Source: Flagellimonas lutaonensis (GTDB lineage Bacteria; Bacteroidota; Bacteroidia; Flavobacteriales; Flavobacteriaceae). From it: 64,000 nt of DNA. Shown one piece after another: positions 16,201 to 23,950 of the stretch; the first letter of the stretch is position 1; each line of letters opens with the position of its first letter. The position numbers and the translations under genes were made by a program. The notes below the pieces were generated by a model. The model made no database searches. It was given only the letters and a program-made list of their open reading frames with translations, and had not been told where the DNA came from. The stretch is from assembly GCF_000963865.1 (NCBI RefSeq), contig NZ_CP011071.1, positions 1,058,501 to 1,122,500 on the forward strand, written 5' to 3'.

Positions 16201-17552
16201 ACAATGTGGATGTCGGAAATGCAACTACTTATGACCTGGCTACAGATTTACCTGCCAATACCCAGATATTTGTAACCATAGTGCCCTACGATTCCGTTGG
16301 AAGTGCTTTGGATTGTTCTGAGGAGAGTTTCACGACCAGCACCCCAACGATACCCAGCTGCACAACATTGGTCAGCCCGATTGACGGAGCGGTCGATATT
16401 TCCATCACAACCGATTTAACTTGGAATTCGGTAAACAATGCCGATGGATACCGATTGAGTATCCGCGATGGGGCATCGGTGAGCTACAATATTTTAGATG
16501 ATGTAGATGTCGGGAATGTGACGGTCTTCGATTTGCCCAACGACCTACCGGAGAACAGTGACATCTATGTACTAATAGTACCCTATAACGACACAGGTGA
16601 TGCGATAGGCTGTACTGAAGCGTTTTTTGTGACCGGTGAAGAACCTACCATACCCGAATGTACTTCATTGCTAAGTCCGAACAATGGTTCTGCCGATATT
16701 CCCATCGATATAAATCTATCATGGAATATTGTTTCAAATGCCAACGGCTATCGATTGATTGTAGGAGCCGCTTCAGGGCAAAACGACATTCTCGATTCTG
16801 CAGACGTGGGCAATGTCACCTTTTTTGACCTGCCTAATGACCTGCCGATGAATACCGAGATTTTTGTGACCATCGTACCCTACAATTCTGTGGGAGATGC
16901 CACCGGATGTGTCGAAGAAAGCTTTACCACCTTCAACGACATGGGTAATTCGGTACCAAACTGTACCCGGTTGAACACCCCTGCAGATGGGGCAATGGAT
17001 GTTGCCGTTGATACCGACATTTCTTGGGATAGCATTGCCGCAGCCGACGGTTATCGATTGACCATTGGAACCGATTCTGGGGGCAATGATATTTTGAATG
17101 GGGAGGATGTAGGACTGTTGACCTCGTATGATTTGGCCGAAAACTTGCCGAATGCCCAGCAGATTTACGTGACGATCACTCCCTACAATGCCCAAGGCAA
17201 TGCCCTGGGATGCAACGAAGAATCGTTCACTACAATTGGACTTAGGGAAGAAGGCCAAGCAGAAACCCTCTTTGGGTTTTCACCCGATGGAGACGGCATC
17301 AACGATTATTGGGAAATCAACGGAATAGAGAACCATCCTGCCAATACGGTGATAATCTTTAACCGCTGGGGTGATATGGTGTTCAAGATCGAGGGGTATG
17401 ACAATGCCGGAAATGTATTCAGGGGCGAGGCCAACCAGTTGACGGGTATGGGGGCCGGACAGCTTCCTGAGGGCACCTATTTTTTTCAAATCAACATTCC
17501 AGAAGAACATAATCTAAAGACTACCCAAGGGTACTTGGTGTTAAAGCGATAA
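13257..17552 (+). CDS. Large surface adhesin: LRR, Ig-like, seven FN3-like repeats, T9SS type B C-terminus
   Basis: A 1431-residue exported protein. A signal peptide (about 1-20, ending LFSQ) leads into leucine-rich repeats with the LxxLxLSxN rhythm to about residue 420. An Ig-like segment follows (NAGEDITL ... YHCE-like VYYCEITS). Then come seven tandem units of about 100 residues, each beginning with a cysteine line such as CTSLVSPENGA and ending EESFTT; these look FN3-like. The final 95 or so residues (FSPDGDGINDYW ... IFNRWGDMVF ... GTYFF) match the CHU_C/gliding-type sorting domain of type IX secretion, type B. The next gene is a PorP/SprF-type protein 4 bases away, the usual partner of type B cargo. 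Likely role: surface attachment or gliding; the ligand is unknown. Confidence 0.85.
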   Translation: MAKPLRCLLLLFSTFQLFSQTPVPDVNFEQFLVDEGIDSNGLTGDILNADAAAVTNLNITVNTITDFTGLEAFVNLITLNAGRNQFATLPLNTLTALEELVFDDNDALASLDLSNNTALRILELDSYIPGLVPHPPITVLDLSNNINLEDLTIGYMVNIDDLILPETASLTDIDINQVREDDLNFSKLSGLENLRIRGSAAVNPVTITLPDEKTVLKSLSISAINLDTVDVSEFIALENLYLFVTNVQTLLLPATNTLTDIDINNHRITNISFVNQPGLINLELNSIENGLGPLVVDLSQNLALEDLDLSNNEMTSIDIVNNVNLTDLDLGSNELTTLDITSNVLLEDVNVNRNQLTTLDLSQNPLLERLNISYNQFPGLDVTNNPELGSLIISNNLFTGTGLDLTQNPQLYYIDCSFNQIQSLNITQNTNLASFIGNNNLFSGTDIMDQFYNIQAARGGIYASQLLYVHFNNLSGRIPDFAGLINPNTNYFRLRFNDNNFEFGDFEDDHAEYVFNMSATNTFSSTELPIMTEYHYAPQAKVNNIENFTRNAGEDITLTTIVRGSQNHYQWFKDGMPLAGAPDSPELVLIELDDCDAGVYYCEITSDLVPFENANPPGTDGKNLLLVRNDISLNINVNKTCASLINPLNAATDVPVTTGLTWRENPSACSYILTVGTATGASDVVPATNVGKVETFNFDTDLAFNTTYFVNITPVFSDGSLGGCTEESFTTGSDYVVPDCTSLVSPENGALDVAIDTDVSWNHANGADAYRITIGTTTGNNDILDNFDVGNVTTYDLPTDLPENTEIYVTVTPYNVAGGAMDCTEESFTTTNVATVPSCTTLSNPANGSADVPWDTDVTWNAITEATGYRLTVGTSSGANDILNNFDVGNVTTYDLPSDLPHGTTIYVLTTPYNTVGDAVGCSEESFTTDLASTVACVRLINPLNGATNVSVTTDLTWETEPIADGYRLTVATSSGGNDILNNVDVGNATTYDLATDLPANTQIFVTIVPYDSVGSALDCSEESFTTSTPTIPSCTTLVSPIDGAVDISITTDLTWNSVNNADGYRLSIRDGASVSYNILDDVDVGNVTVFDLPNDLPENSDIYVLIVPYNDTGDAIGCTEAFFVTGEEPTIPECTSLLSPNNGSADIPIDINLSWNIVSNANGYRLIVGAASGQNDILDSADVGNVTFFDLPNDLPMNTEIFVTIVPYNSVGDATGCVEESFTTFNDMGNSVPNCTRLNTPADGAMDVAVDTDISWDSIAAADGYRLTIGTDSGGNDILNGEDVGLLTSYDLAENLPNAQQIYVTITPYNAQGNALGCNEESFTTIGLREEGQAETLFGFSPDGDGINDYWEINGIENHPANTVIIFNRWGDMVFKIEGYDNAGNVFRGEANQLTGMGAGQLPEGTYFFQINIPEEHNLKTTQGYLVLKR
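15180..17240 (+). repeat. Seven tandem coding repeats of about 290-300 bases
   Basis: Within the adhesin gene a unit of about 100 codons recurs seven times. Conserved lines are C(T)xLxxPxNGAxDV, TDLTW, GYRLTVGTxSGxNDIL, DVGNxTTYDLPxDLP, and VTxxPYNxxGxAxGCxEESFTT. The copies differ clearly at DNA level, so this is an old internal duplication and not a recent array. Confidence 0.85.
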
Positions 17553-17556
17553 GACT

Positions 17557-18477
17557 ATGGCAAAAAAGTTTTTTTCAATGGTGGTTTTTGCCATTGCCTC
17601 CACATATTTGGCATGGGCGCAACAGACCCCGACCTTTACGGAATACAATTACAACACCTTTGTCATCAACTCGGCCTATGCCGGAGTATTTGATGGTGCA
17701 GAGGCCACATTGAGCAACATTGGGTTCGGCAATCCAGATTTTCAAGGCACTCCGAGAAGCTTTGCTTTCACCTTCAACACGCCATTGCAAAACCAGAAAA
17801 TGGGACTCGGTGCGGGGGTCATAAACGATGAGATCGGGGTTACTTCAGCAACACAGATTTTTGCCGCCTATTCGTACAAGATTTATTTGAACGACAACAG
17901 GCACCCCTACTGGAAAGTCTATGATCGTACCTTTATCTCTTTTGGCCTGAATGCAGGGGCACTGCTGTACAACCAAGACCTCTTGGGCTTGGGCATACAA
18001 GACGACCCCAACTTTACCGAGAACGTCAACACAACTTTGCCATTGGCAGGTGCGGGCATACTTTTTGGCCATGGCAACTTTTTTGTGGGGGCATCCATGC
18101 CCAATCTATTGGGCGACACTTTTGCCAACCAAGACAATCTACAGCTATCACGGCCCATTTACGCGTATACCGGATATCATATCGCCCTAAGCCGTTTTCA
18201 GCCCGATTTCGTGTTCAAACCCAGTATGCTCTTTAAGTATGAATCAGGGGCACCCTTTCAGGTCGATGCCAACCTATCGGTAAACATCAAAAATACCGTT
18301 GAAATCGGCGCAGGCTATAGAACCAGCAACACGTTGAACGCTTTTGCCGGCTTCTACCTCTTTAAAAATTTTAGGGCGCTCTATAGTTATACCCAAGGCA
18401 GTGCCGACTCGCCCATAGGCAACACCCACGGTATTGTCCTCAGTTATCGTGCAGGAAATGGCTACGCTGTTGATTGA
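17557..18477 (+). CDS. PorP/SprF family type IX secretion partner
   Basis: A 306-residue outer-membrane protein with a signal peptide ending at about residue 22 (AWAQ). TEYNYNTFVINSAYAG near the N-terminus is the hallmark of the PorP/SprF family, followed by alternating beta-strand sequence to the C-terminus. In Flavobacterium johnsoniae SprF is needed to secrete SprB, and type B cargo genes usually sit beside an sprF-like gene. Here it starts 4 bases after a type B adhesin, so it most likely serves that protein. It is last in its transcript; the next gene is convergent. Confidence 0.9.
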   Translation: MAKKFFSMVVFAIASTYLAWAQQTPTFTEYNYNTFVINSAYAGVFDGAEATLSNIGFGNPDFQGTPRSFAFTFNTPLQNQKMGLGAGVINDEIGVTSATQIFAAYSYKIYLNDNRHPYWKVYDRTFISFGLNAGALLYNQDLLGLGIQDDPNFTENVNTTLPLAGAGILFGHGNFFVGASMPNLLGDTFANQDNLQLSRPIYAYTGYHIALSRFQPDFVFKPSMLFKYESGAPFQVDANLSVNIKNTVEIGAGYRTSNTLNAFAGFYLFKNFRALYSYTQGSADSPIGNTHGIVLSYRAGNGYAVD

Positions 18478-18517
18478 TGGTCAAATATAAAAAAGGCGTT
18501 TTATCACTTGCAATTGA

Positions 18518-18958
18518 TTACTTATTGCCCCAGTTTTGCCCTGTTTTAAAGGCCAAAAAGCCAAATACTGCCAAAACCAAAATATAGAACACCTTTAAAC
18601 CAAGGTATACGTTTTTCCAAAAATCAGCTGTTGGGGTACCCTCCAAGCCATCATCAAAACCTGAAGCCATAAACAAAAACTGACTTGCGGGAACTATAAT
18701 AAACGCAGTCAAACCCCATGAAACCAACAATATAAGGTTAGATGACCTGCTCGAGAAACCATTTAGCAAACACTTCAATAAATAGCTGAAAGAAAAAATG
18801 GTTACGGTAATGCAAAACCAGAAATATTCGTTGGCAATTACAAAATAAGTGTCATGAATGTTCATATCAGTGACCCCCTTTGGGTCATTGGAAATCCATA
18901 CAAATATCAAGACAATAACAAGGGTTGAAAAAAGCCAAGTGAAATCTCCCCTTCTCAC
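18518..18958 (-). CDS. Small membrane protein coupled to the pseudouridine synthase
   Basis: About 146 residues with four probable membrane helices. No family is recognised. The open frame extends to 19006, but a GTG at 18958 overlaps the TGA of the upstream gene (GTGA), and starting there avoids 48 bases of overlap; this start is preferred. An IHDTYFVIANEYF stretch recalls the HDTYFVVAHFHY helix of cytochrome oxidase subunit I, but the copper and haem histidines that follow in that subunit are missing, so it is not an oxidase. Its function and any link to rRNA modification are unknown. A real protein is likely because of the coupled start and clean hydrophobic pattern. Confidence 0.62.
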   Translation of the reverse strand: MRRGDFTWLFSTLVIVLIFVWISNDPKGVTDMNIHDTYFVIANEYFWFCITVTIFSFSYLLKCLLNGFSSRSSNLILLVSWGLTAFIIVPASQFLFMASGFDDGLEGTPTADFWKNVYLGLKVFYILVLAVFGFLAFKTGQNWGNK

Positions 18959-19812
18959 TTTATCATCCCCAAATTGATCACCTCTTGTTGCGTCAAAGGC
19001 CGCCAATGGCCTCGCGGCAGGTCTTTTTTGGTGAGTCCGGCAAAAACCACACGATCTAGTTTTGTCACCGTATAGCCCAAATGCTCAAAGATGCGGCGCA
19101 CAATACGGTTGCGGCCCGAATGAATTTCGATGCCCACTTCCTTTTTGGTGGCACCCTTTACGTAGTCGACCTCATCGACCTCTATTTTGCCATCTTCCAA
19201 CTGCAGGCCCTCACGAATCTTTCGCAGGTCGGCGATTTTTAGGTTTTGGTCCAAGTGTACATGGTAAATCTTGCGGACCCCGTGTTTTGGGTGGGTCAAT
19301 TTTTTGGCCAGATCGCCATCGTTGGTAAAGAGAAGGAGTCCTGTAGTGTTGCGATCTAAACGGCCCACGGGATAGAGACGGTTCTTTGAGGCACTTGAAA
19401 CCAGTTCCATCACGGTTCTACGCCCTTTTTCATCGCTGGTAGTGGTGATAAAGTTCTTGGGCTTGTTGAGCAGCACGTACTCCTTTTTCTCGGGGTTCAG
19501 CTTTCGCCCATCAAACCGCACATCGTCAGTGCGCTTTACCTTGTGCCCCATCTCGGTAATCACCTTGCCATTTACGGTCACATTGCCCGCTTTGATGAAG
19601 GTGTCGGCCTCTCTTCGGGAACAAACCCCCGCATTGGCAATAAAACGGTTCAAACGAATAAGATTGGGGTCCTTTTTTAATTGGGGTGCTGTCTCTTTTT
19701 GTTGTTGGCTTCGTTTTATCGGAGAATTGCCACGGGCATTACTTTTTTCTCTATAACTGCCACCTTGCCTGCCCGAAGCCTTTCGGCCCTTGTAGTTGTC
19801 TGATTTCGCCAT
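18955..19812 (-). CDS. rluB: 23S rRNA pseudouridine synthase, RluB/RsuA type
   Basis: A 285-residue RNA-modifying enzyme. A basic, low-complexity N-terminus (1-50) precedes an S4 RNA-binding domain (about 51-105: RLNRFIANAGVCSRREAD). The catalytic domain has GRLDRNTTGLLLF with the catalytic aspartate at residue 153. NRIVRRIFEHLGY near the C-terminus is the conserved RsuA/RluB block. Family members turn one uridine of 23S (RluB) or 16S (RsuA) rRNA into pseudouridine; the extra basic tail is common in Bacteroidota RluB. Start at 19812 follows a perfect TATCTTTG -7 box. Specificity between RluB and relatives is inferred. Confidence 0.88.
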   Translation of the reverse strand: MAKSDNYKGRKASGRQGGSYREKSNARGNSPIKRSQQQKETAPQLKKDPNLIRLNRFIANAGVCSRREADTFIKAGNVTVNGKVITEMGHKVKRTDDVRFDGRKLNPEKKEYVLLNKPKNFITTTSDEKGRRTVMELVSSASKNRLYPVGRLDRNTTGLLLFTNDGDLAKKLTHPKHGVRKIYHVHLDQNLKIADLRKIREGLQLEDGKIEVDEVDYVKGATKKEVGIEIHSGRNRIVRRIFEHLGYTVTKLDRVVFAGLTKKDLPRGHWRPLTQQEVINLGMIK

Positions 19813-19829
19813 CAGTCCTTAAATTTTCG

Positions 19830-19837
19830 CAAAGATA
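19830..19837 (-). promoter_or_regulatory. -7 promoter box for the pseudouridine synthase
   Basis: On the minus strand TATCTTTG matches TAnnTTTG exactly, 17 bases upstream of the ATG at 19812. Confidence 0.6.
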
Positions 19838-19910
19838 GTCAAAGAATGGATGCAAGCCAGATTCGTTGTTTCAATATATTGCCAAGACCATTGTACAACA
19901 TATTAACCTG

Positions 19911-20861
19911 TTATTTAAAAAAAACCGTTGACTGCCGTTCTCTATTGACCAATAACTTTGTCACATCCGGACGAGAATAGTGCCCCACAGGGTCAAAATT
20001 TTGTCGTTCTTCATAGACTCGGTTGATATCGATGGTATGATGGATGATTCCCTCTGCACCCACAACAGGTTCCAAAACCCATTCGCCATCAGGGCCAGCG
20101 ATACATGAGCCACCATTGGCCAAAACATCAGGAGCCTTTTCCAAGATTTTATCCAAATGTGGCGTATCGGAAGGAAAATCCTTTTGGGTCATCATCGATG
20201 AAACCGAAATCACATAGCTTCTTGATTCGCGGGCAATGAATCGGGTAATGTCTTTCGTGTTGTTCAAGTTGCCGGGCCATACCGCAACGTGTAGGTTTTC
20301 GCCCTGACCATACAAGGCTGCACGGGGCAGGGGCATCCAATTCTCCCAACAATTGAGTCCGCCAACGGTGAACTGTTTCAAGGGGTGTACCTGCAGCCCA
20401 TTACCATCACCGGGCGCCCAGGTCAGCCGTTCATCATAGGTGGGTTGCAGTTTTCGGTGTACCGATTTGATTTCCCCATGTTGGTCGATATAGACCAATG
20501 CACAATACAGGCTGTGTCCTCCGCGGTCTTTGGCCCGCTCGATCATGCCTAGATAAAGAGCCATTCGATTTTCTTTGGCCATCTGGCATATGGCATCCAG
20601 TTCACCTGCTTCAATCTGTATGGAGTTTTGTGCGTAATGGGCATGTAGTTCTTTGTTCAATTGCAAATCCCAAGCCGCGCCATCGGTATAGGCCAACCAA
20701 AATGGGTAGCCGGGCAACAGTGCTTCACCAAAGACCAAAAGCTCGGTCTTCTCTTTGGCTGTTTCCTGAATTGCCACAAGGATTTTTTCAAGGGTTGCCT
20801 TTTTATCTAACCAAACAGGGGCTATCTGTGCCAGGGCGACTTTCAACTCATTTTCCTTCAT
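19911..20861 (-). CDS. Nitrilase-family carbon-nitrogen hydrolase
   Basis: A 316-residue nitrilase-superfamily enzyme. The catalytic triad is visible: Glu46 in FGEALLPGYP, Lys137 in HRKLQPTYDERLTW, and Cys171 in GGLNCWENWMPL. The GYPFW and CWEN contexts point to the true nitrilase branch (nitrile to acid and ammonia) more than to amidases such as omega-amidase. It starts at 20861 and overlaps the end of the UbiA gene by 4 bases, so it is transcribed with the mevalonate genes although no shared pathway is obvious. The substrate is unknown. Confidence 0.82.
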   Translation of the reverse strand: MKENELKVALAQIAPVWLDKKATLEKILVAIQETAKEKTELLVFGEALLPGYPFWLAYTDGAAWDLQLNKELHAHYAQNSIQIEAGELDAICQMAKENRMALYLGMIERAKDRGGHSLYCALVYIDQHGEIKSVHRKLQPTYDERLTWAPGDGNGLQVHPLKQFTVGGLNCWENWMPLPRAALYGQGENLHVAVWPGNLNNTKDITRFIARESRSYVISVSSMMTQKDFPSDTPHLDKILEKAPDVLANGGSCIAGPDGEWVLEPVVGAEGIIHHTIDINRVYEERQNFDPVGHYSRPDVTKLLVNRERQSTVFFK

Positions 20862-21763
20862 AAAATCCTATTTAAGACCAGGTCCACATCAATCAACAAA
20901 ATACTGAAAACACCCAAAACAATGATGAACTTTAAGATGTTGTGCAGCCATACATAATGTTTTTTTCCGGTTGCTTTCCAAAGCAGGAATATGAACAGTG
21001 CCAATAAAATGATGCTTCCCCAGAAATACAGGTACATATACCCCACATCGAATATCTTTATGAGAAGGTAAGCGGGTATCAAGGTCAATACGGCCAACGA
21101 GGTGACCAATGCCTTTGAAACCCGTGGGCCGAAAATCAGGGGAATGGTGCGGTAGTTCTGCGCCATGTCACCGGGCATGTTTTCTAGATCTTTTATCATT
21201 TCACGGGCCAGAATGAGCAAAAAAAGAAAAACAGCATGTACAAAGATGACGGTTTCAAAATTTCGATAGTACACAAAAACCACAAAAAAGGGTGCAATGG
21301 CAAGAGTGGCAGAGACAAAATTGCCCAATAGCGGAATTCGCTTTAGTTTGTGTGAGTAGAACCAAATGCCAAAAATATATGCCGAAAAGAACAGTACGGC
21401 CCGAAAGGAAATATAACTGGCGGTGAAGACTGCCACAAAATTGAGCACAAAATAAGTGGTCAACTTAAACCGCTGGCTCACAAGCCTGTCCAACATGCTT
21501 TTTGTGGGCTTGTTGATCAGATCTTTTTCGGCATCGTAGAAGTTATTGATGATGTACCCCGCGGCGATAACGAGGGCTGAAGCGGTGACAATCAAAAAAA
21601 GGTTGAGGTCAAAAACCACCTTTGCCAATGGCAGGTCTGGCGCCAGAATGTAGATAGAAGCCAGGTACTGTGCCAATGTAATCATGAGTATGTTGTACCC
21701 ACGTACCACAGAAAAAAGGCTCAGCAATTTGAAGAGATAGAACCTTTGCTTTCTGTTGAGCAT
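20858..21763 (-). CDS. UbiA-family prenyltransferase
   Basis: A 301-residue integral-membrane protein with about eight helices. Both aspartate-rich motifs are seen: NNFYDAEKDLINKP (around residues 67-80), where the prenyl diphosphate magnesium binds, and DLENMPGDMAQNYRTIP in the second half. The family joins a prenyl chain to an aromatic or other acceptor; the NKP context resembles geranylgeranylglycerol-phosphate or chlorophyll-synthase-like members more than UbiA/MenA proper. It follows mevalonate kinase by 9 bases, so isoprenoid supply and prenyl transfer are encoded together. The acceptor is unknown. Confidence 0.82.
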   Translation of the reverse strand: MLNRKQRFYLFKLLSLFSVVRGYNILMITLAQYLASIYILAPDLPLAKVVFDLNLFLIVTASALVIAAGYIINNFYDAEKDLINKPTKSMLDRLVSQRFKLTTYFVLNFVAVFTASYISFRAVLFFSAYIFGIWFYSHKLKRIPLLGNFVSATLAIAPFFVVFVYYRNFETVIFVHAVFLFLLILAREMIKDLENMPGDMAQNYRTIPLIFGPRVSKALVTSLAVLTLIPAYLLIKIFDVGYMYLYFWGSIILLALFIFLLWKATGKKHYVWLHNILKFIIVLGVFSILLIDVDLVLNRIL

Positions 21764-21772
21764 TACGTATTT

Positions 21773-22705
21773 CTAGAAATTGTAGACCACCTCTAGCTTG
21801 TGGCCCTTCAAAGCCTTTCGGGCCCTGTCGATATCTTCAGTGAAGCCGAGAATATAGCCGCCGCCGCCAGAACCACAAAGTTTTAGGTAGTAATCGTTGG
21901 TCTCAATCCCCTTTTTCCAAAGAGAGTGGAACTGCTTGGGAATCATGGGCTTGAAATGGTCGAGCACTACGTGCGAAAGTTGCTTTACATGCCCGAACAG
22001 TCCTTTGATGTCGCCGTTCAGGAAGTGCTCGACACAGGCATCGGTATGTTTGACAAACTGGTCTTTTATCACATTTCTAAAACCCTCTTGTTTCATCTTT
22101 TCCATGAACAACTGTACCATGGGGGCCGTTTCTCCCGTCATGCCGCTATCGAGCAGAAAGACAGCGCCCTTGCCCTCTTTGTTCTGTGAAGGTATGCTGG
22201 TCGACTCTATATTGTCTTTTGAATTGATCAAAATGGGCAGGCTCAAATAACTGTTCAAGGGGTCAAGACCTGACGATTTACCATGGAAAAACGATTCCAT
22301 CTTGCCAAAAATATCCTTTAGTTTCAGCAGTTTTTCTCGGGTAAGGTTCTCCAATACCGTAATCTTATCATGGGCGTATTTATCATAGATGGCCGCCACT
22401 AGGGCCCCGCTGCTTCCGATACCGTAGCCTTGGGGAATAGAACTATCAAAATACATTCCTTTTGAAACATCTTCCTTCATCGAAGAAATATCGAAGGTGA
22501 CCAACCCATCATCTTGTATTTCTTCCAAATAATCAGCAAAACGCCTTAGGCCCTCATTTGACTTTTTGGCTTCCTCAAATAGATTCTCGGTGGTCTTCAA
22601 CGCCCCTTTGAAAAAGTTATAGGGAATGGAGAGTCCTTTGGAATCTTTGATGATGCCGTACTCCCCGAATAGCAGAATTTTTGAATAAAACAATGGACCT
22701 TTCAT
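21773..22705 (-). CDS. Mevalonate kinase-like GHMP kinase
   Basis: A 310-residue GHMP-family kinase. The N-terminal SKILLFGEYGII block is the substrate-binding start typical of mevalonate kinase, GYGIGSSGALVAAIY (about residues 93-107) is the ATP-binding loop, and LCGSGGGGYILGF near the C-terminus is the third GHMP motif. It follows diphosphomevalonate decarboxylase in the same direction and precedes a prenyltransferase, supporting a role in the mevalonate route to isopentenyl diphosphate. Phosphomevalonate kinase is not in the window. Mevalonate kinase is the best call, but a phosphomevalonate role cannot be excluded from sequence alone. Confidence 0.8.
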   Translation of the reverse strand: MKGPLFYSKILLFGEYGIIKDSKGLSIPYNFFKGALKTTENLFEEAKKSNEGLRRFADYLEEIQDDGLVTFDISSMKEDVSKGMYFDSSIPQGYGIGSSGALVAAIYDKYAHDKITVLENLTREKLLKLKDIFGKMESFFHGKSSGLDPLNSYLSLPILINSKDNIESTSIPSQNKEGKGAVFLLDSGMTGETAPMVQLFMEKMKQEGFRNVIKDQFVKHTDACVEHFLNGDIKGLFGHVKQLSHVVLDHFKPMIPKQFHSLWKKGIETNDYYLKLCGSGGGGYILGFTEDIDRARKALKGHKLEVVYNF

Positions 22706-22776
22706 AGCTAATTATCAGACGTTTGATGTGCAAATGTACTGAATCGACGATTTCGGTCGAATATTATAACGATAAT

Positions 22777-23859
22777 TTACAATTTTTTTGCCCCAAAACC
22801 TATTCGATCACAAATGTGGTGGCCGTTCTCGCAATGCTGCAACAATGACTCACAGATAAACTGATAAACCGGTTTCTTTTCAGATTCTGGGTACAGTACA
22901 TGTACATTGGCCCCTGCATCCAAGGTAAAACAGACATGTCGCCCGGTCTCTTTTCGATACTCCCAAATTTTATTGATGATTTCGAGTGTATTGGGCTGCA
23001 TCAGCATAAAATAGGGTTGGCTGGTCATCATCATGGCGTGCAGCGTCAGTGCCTCGCTCTCAACGATTTCAATGAAGGCATCAAGGTTTCCATCGGAAAA
23101 AATGGCTTTCAGCCTTTCAAGATTGCCATGCGCCTGCTGAAACCGCTTTTCGGCAAACGGGTGGCCGTGCATCAAATCATGCCCCACCGAACTGCTCACT
23201 TGCTTCTGGCCCTTGTGCACCAACAGAATGGTATCATGAAAGTTCTTGAAATTTGGGTGTACCGGATAAGGATATTTGATTCCATATAAATCAGAGCTTT
23301 CGGGTATCGTAGGTGTCTCGCCCCATTGAATCACATCTCCCTCAATACTGCGACAGGCACTGCCCGACCCCAACCGGGCCAAAAAGGAGGCCTTTCTGAT
23401 AAAAAAATCTTCTGACATTGCAGGGTCAGCCTCTTTTTCGATTGAAAGAAGACAAAGCGCCAAAGCCGCCATTCCACTGGCAGAAGAGGCTATTCCTGAG
23501 CTATGCGGAAATGAATTTGATGTTTCGATCACAAAATGGTATTGCTTCAAAAAAGGCAGATAACTCTCGACCCGCCCGAAAAACGTGCTGATTTTTGCTT
23601 TGAAGCTTTCTTTGGGTTTTCCCTCAAAGTAAAAATCGAATGAAAATTCTTCACCAGCGGTTTTCTTTCTTTCGAATGAGAGCGTTGTCGTCGTGGCACA
23701 GGCATCCAACATAAAACTAATGGATGGGTTCGCGGGAATCTGGTTGGCCTTCTTTCCCCAATACTTCACCAGTGCAATATTGCTGGGTGCCTTCCACGTT
23801 ACCTTTCCGCCTGTTGCCAGGCCATCGGCTTTTTTAGAAAGAAAATCCTTTTCTGTCAT
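22777..23859 (-). CDS. mvaD: Diphosphomevalonate decarboxylase
   Basis: Converts diphosphomevalonate to isopentenyl diphosphate with ATP. APSNIALVKYWGKK near the N-terminus is the family signature, and SSGIASSASGMAALALC is the nucleotide loop; LGSGSACRSIEGDVIQWG follows. Start chosen at 23859 (MTEKDFLSKK), giving about 360 residues. The frame is open further to 23910, but a perfect TATCTTTG -7 box lies at 23883-23876 inside that extension, so a longer protein could not be translated from this promoter. It heads the run mvaD, mevalonate kinase, UbiA, nitrilase. A divergent tspO gene lies upstream, with palindromes between them. Confidence 0.92.
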   Translation of the reverse strand: MTEKDFLSKKADGLATGGKVTWKAPSNIALVKYWGKKANQIPANPSISFMLDACATTTTLSFERKKTAGEEFSFDFYFEGKPKESFKAKISTFFGRVESYLPFLKQYHFVIETSNSFPHSSGIASSASGMAALALCLLSIEKEADPAMSEDFFIRKASFLARLGSGSACRSIEGDVIQWGETPTIPESSDLYGIKYPYPVHPNFKNFHDTILLVHKGQKQVSSSVGHDLMHGHPFAEKRFQQAHGNLERLKAIFSDGNLDAFIEIVESEALTLHAMMMTSQPYFMLMQPNTLEIINKIWEYRKETGRHVCFTLDAGANVHVLYPESEKKPVYQFICESLLQHCENGHHICDRIGFGAKKL

Positions 23860-23875
23860 CAAAAAACAATTTGGG

Positions 23876-23883
23876 CAAAGATA
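23876..23883 (-). promoter_or_regulatory. -7 promoter box for the mevalonate gene run
   Basis: TATCTTTG on the minus strand is an exact TAnnTTTG match, 16 bases before the mvaD ATG at 23859. It decides the start of that gene. Confidence 0.65.
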
Positions 23884-23893
23884 CATACGAGGT

Positions 23894-23946
23894 GGCACCT
23901 GTTCACACAATTGTGAGAATTTCCTATTTTAGTAGTGACAGGTGCC
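23894..23946. promoter_or_regulatory. Nested palindromes between mvaD and tspO
   Basis: An outer perfect 9-base inverted repeat, GGCACCTGT (23894-23902) and ACAGGTGCC (23938-23946), encloses a nearly perfect 18-base palindrome, TTCACACAATTGTGAGAA (23902-23919). The inner palindrome lies about where the -33 region of the mvaD promoter should be, and the outer arm ends 4 bases before the tspO ATG. A TATTTTAG box for tspO lies at about 23925-23932. This looks like an operator region shared by the divergent genes; no regulator is identified. Confidence 0.5.
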
Positions 23947-23950
23947 AACC

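Noticed and set aside
15180-17240. Tandem coding repeats considered as CRISPR or satellite array
   Set aside because: The units are about 300 bases, in frame, and diverged in DNA; they are protein domains and not spacers and repeats.
18830-18870. Cytochrome oxidase subunit I fragment
   Set aside because: Only the HDTYFV-like residues match; the haem and copper histidines that should follow are missing and the protein is too short.
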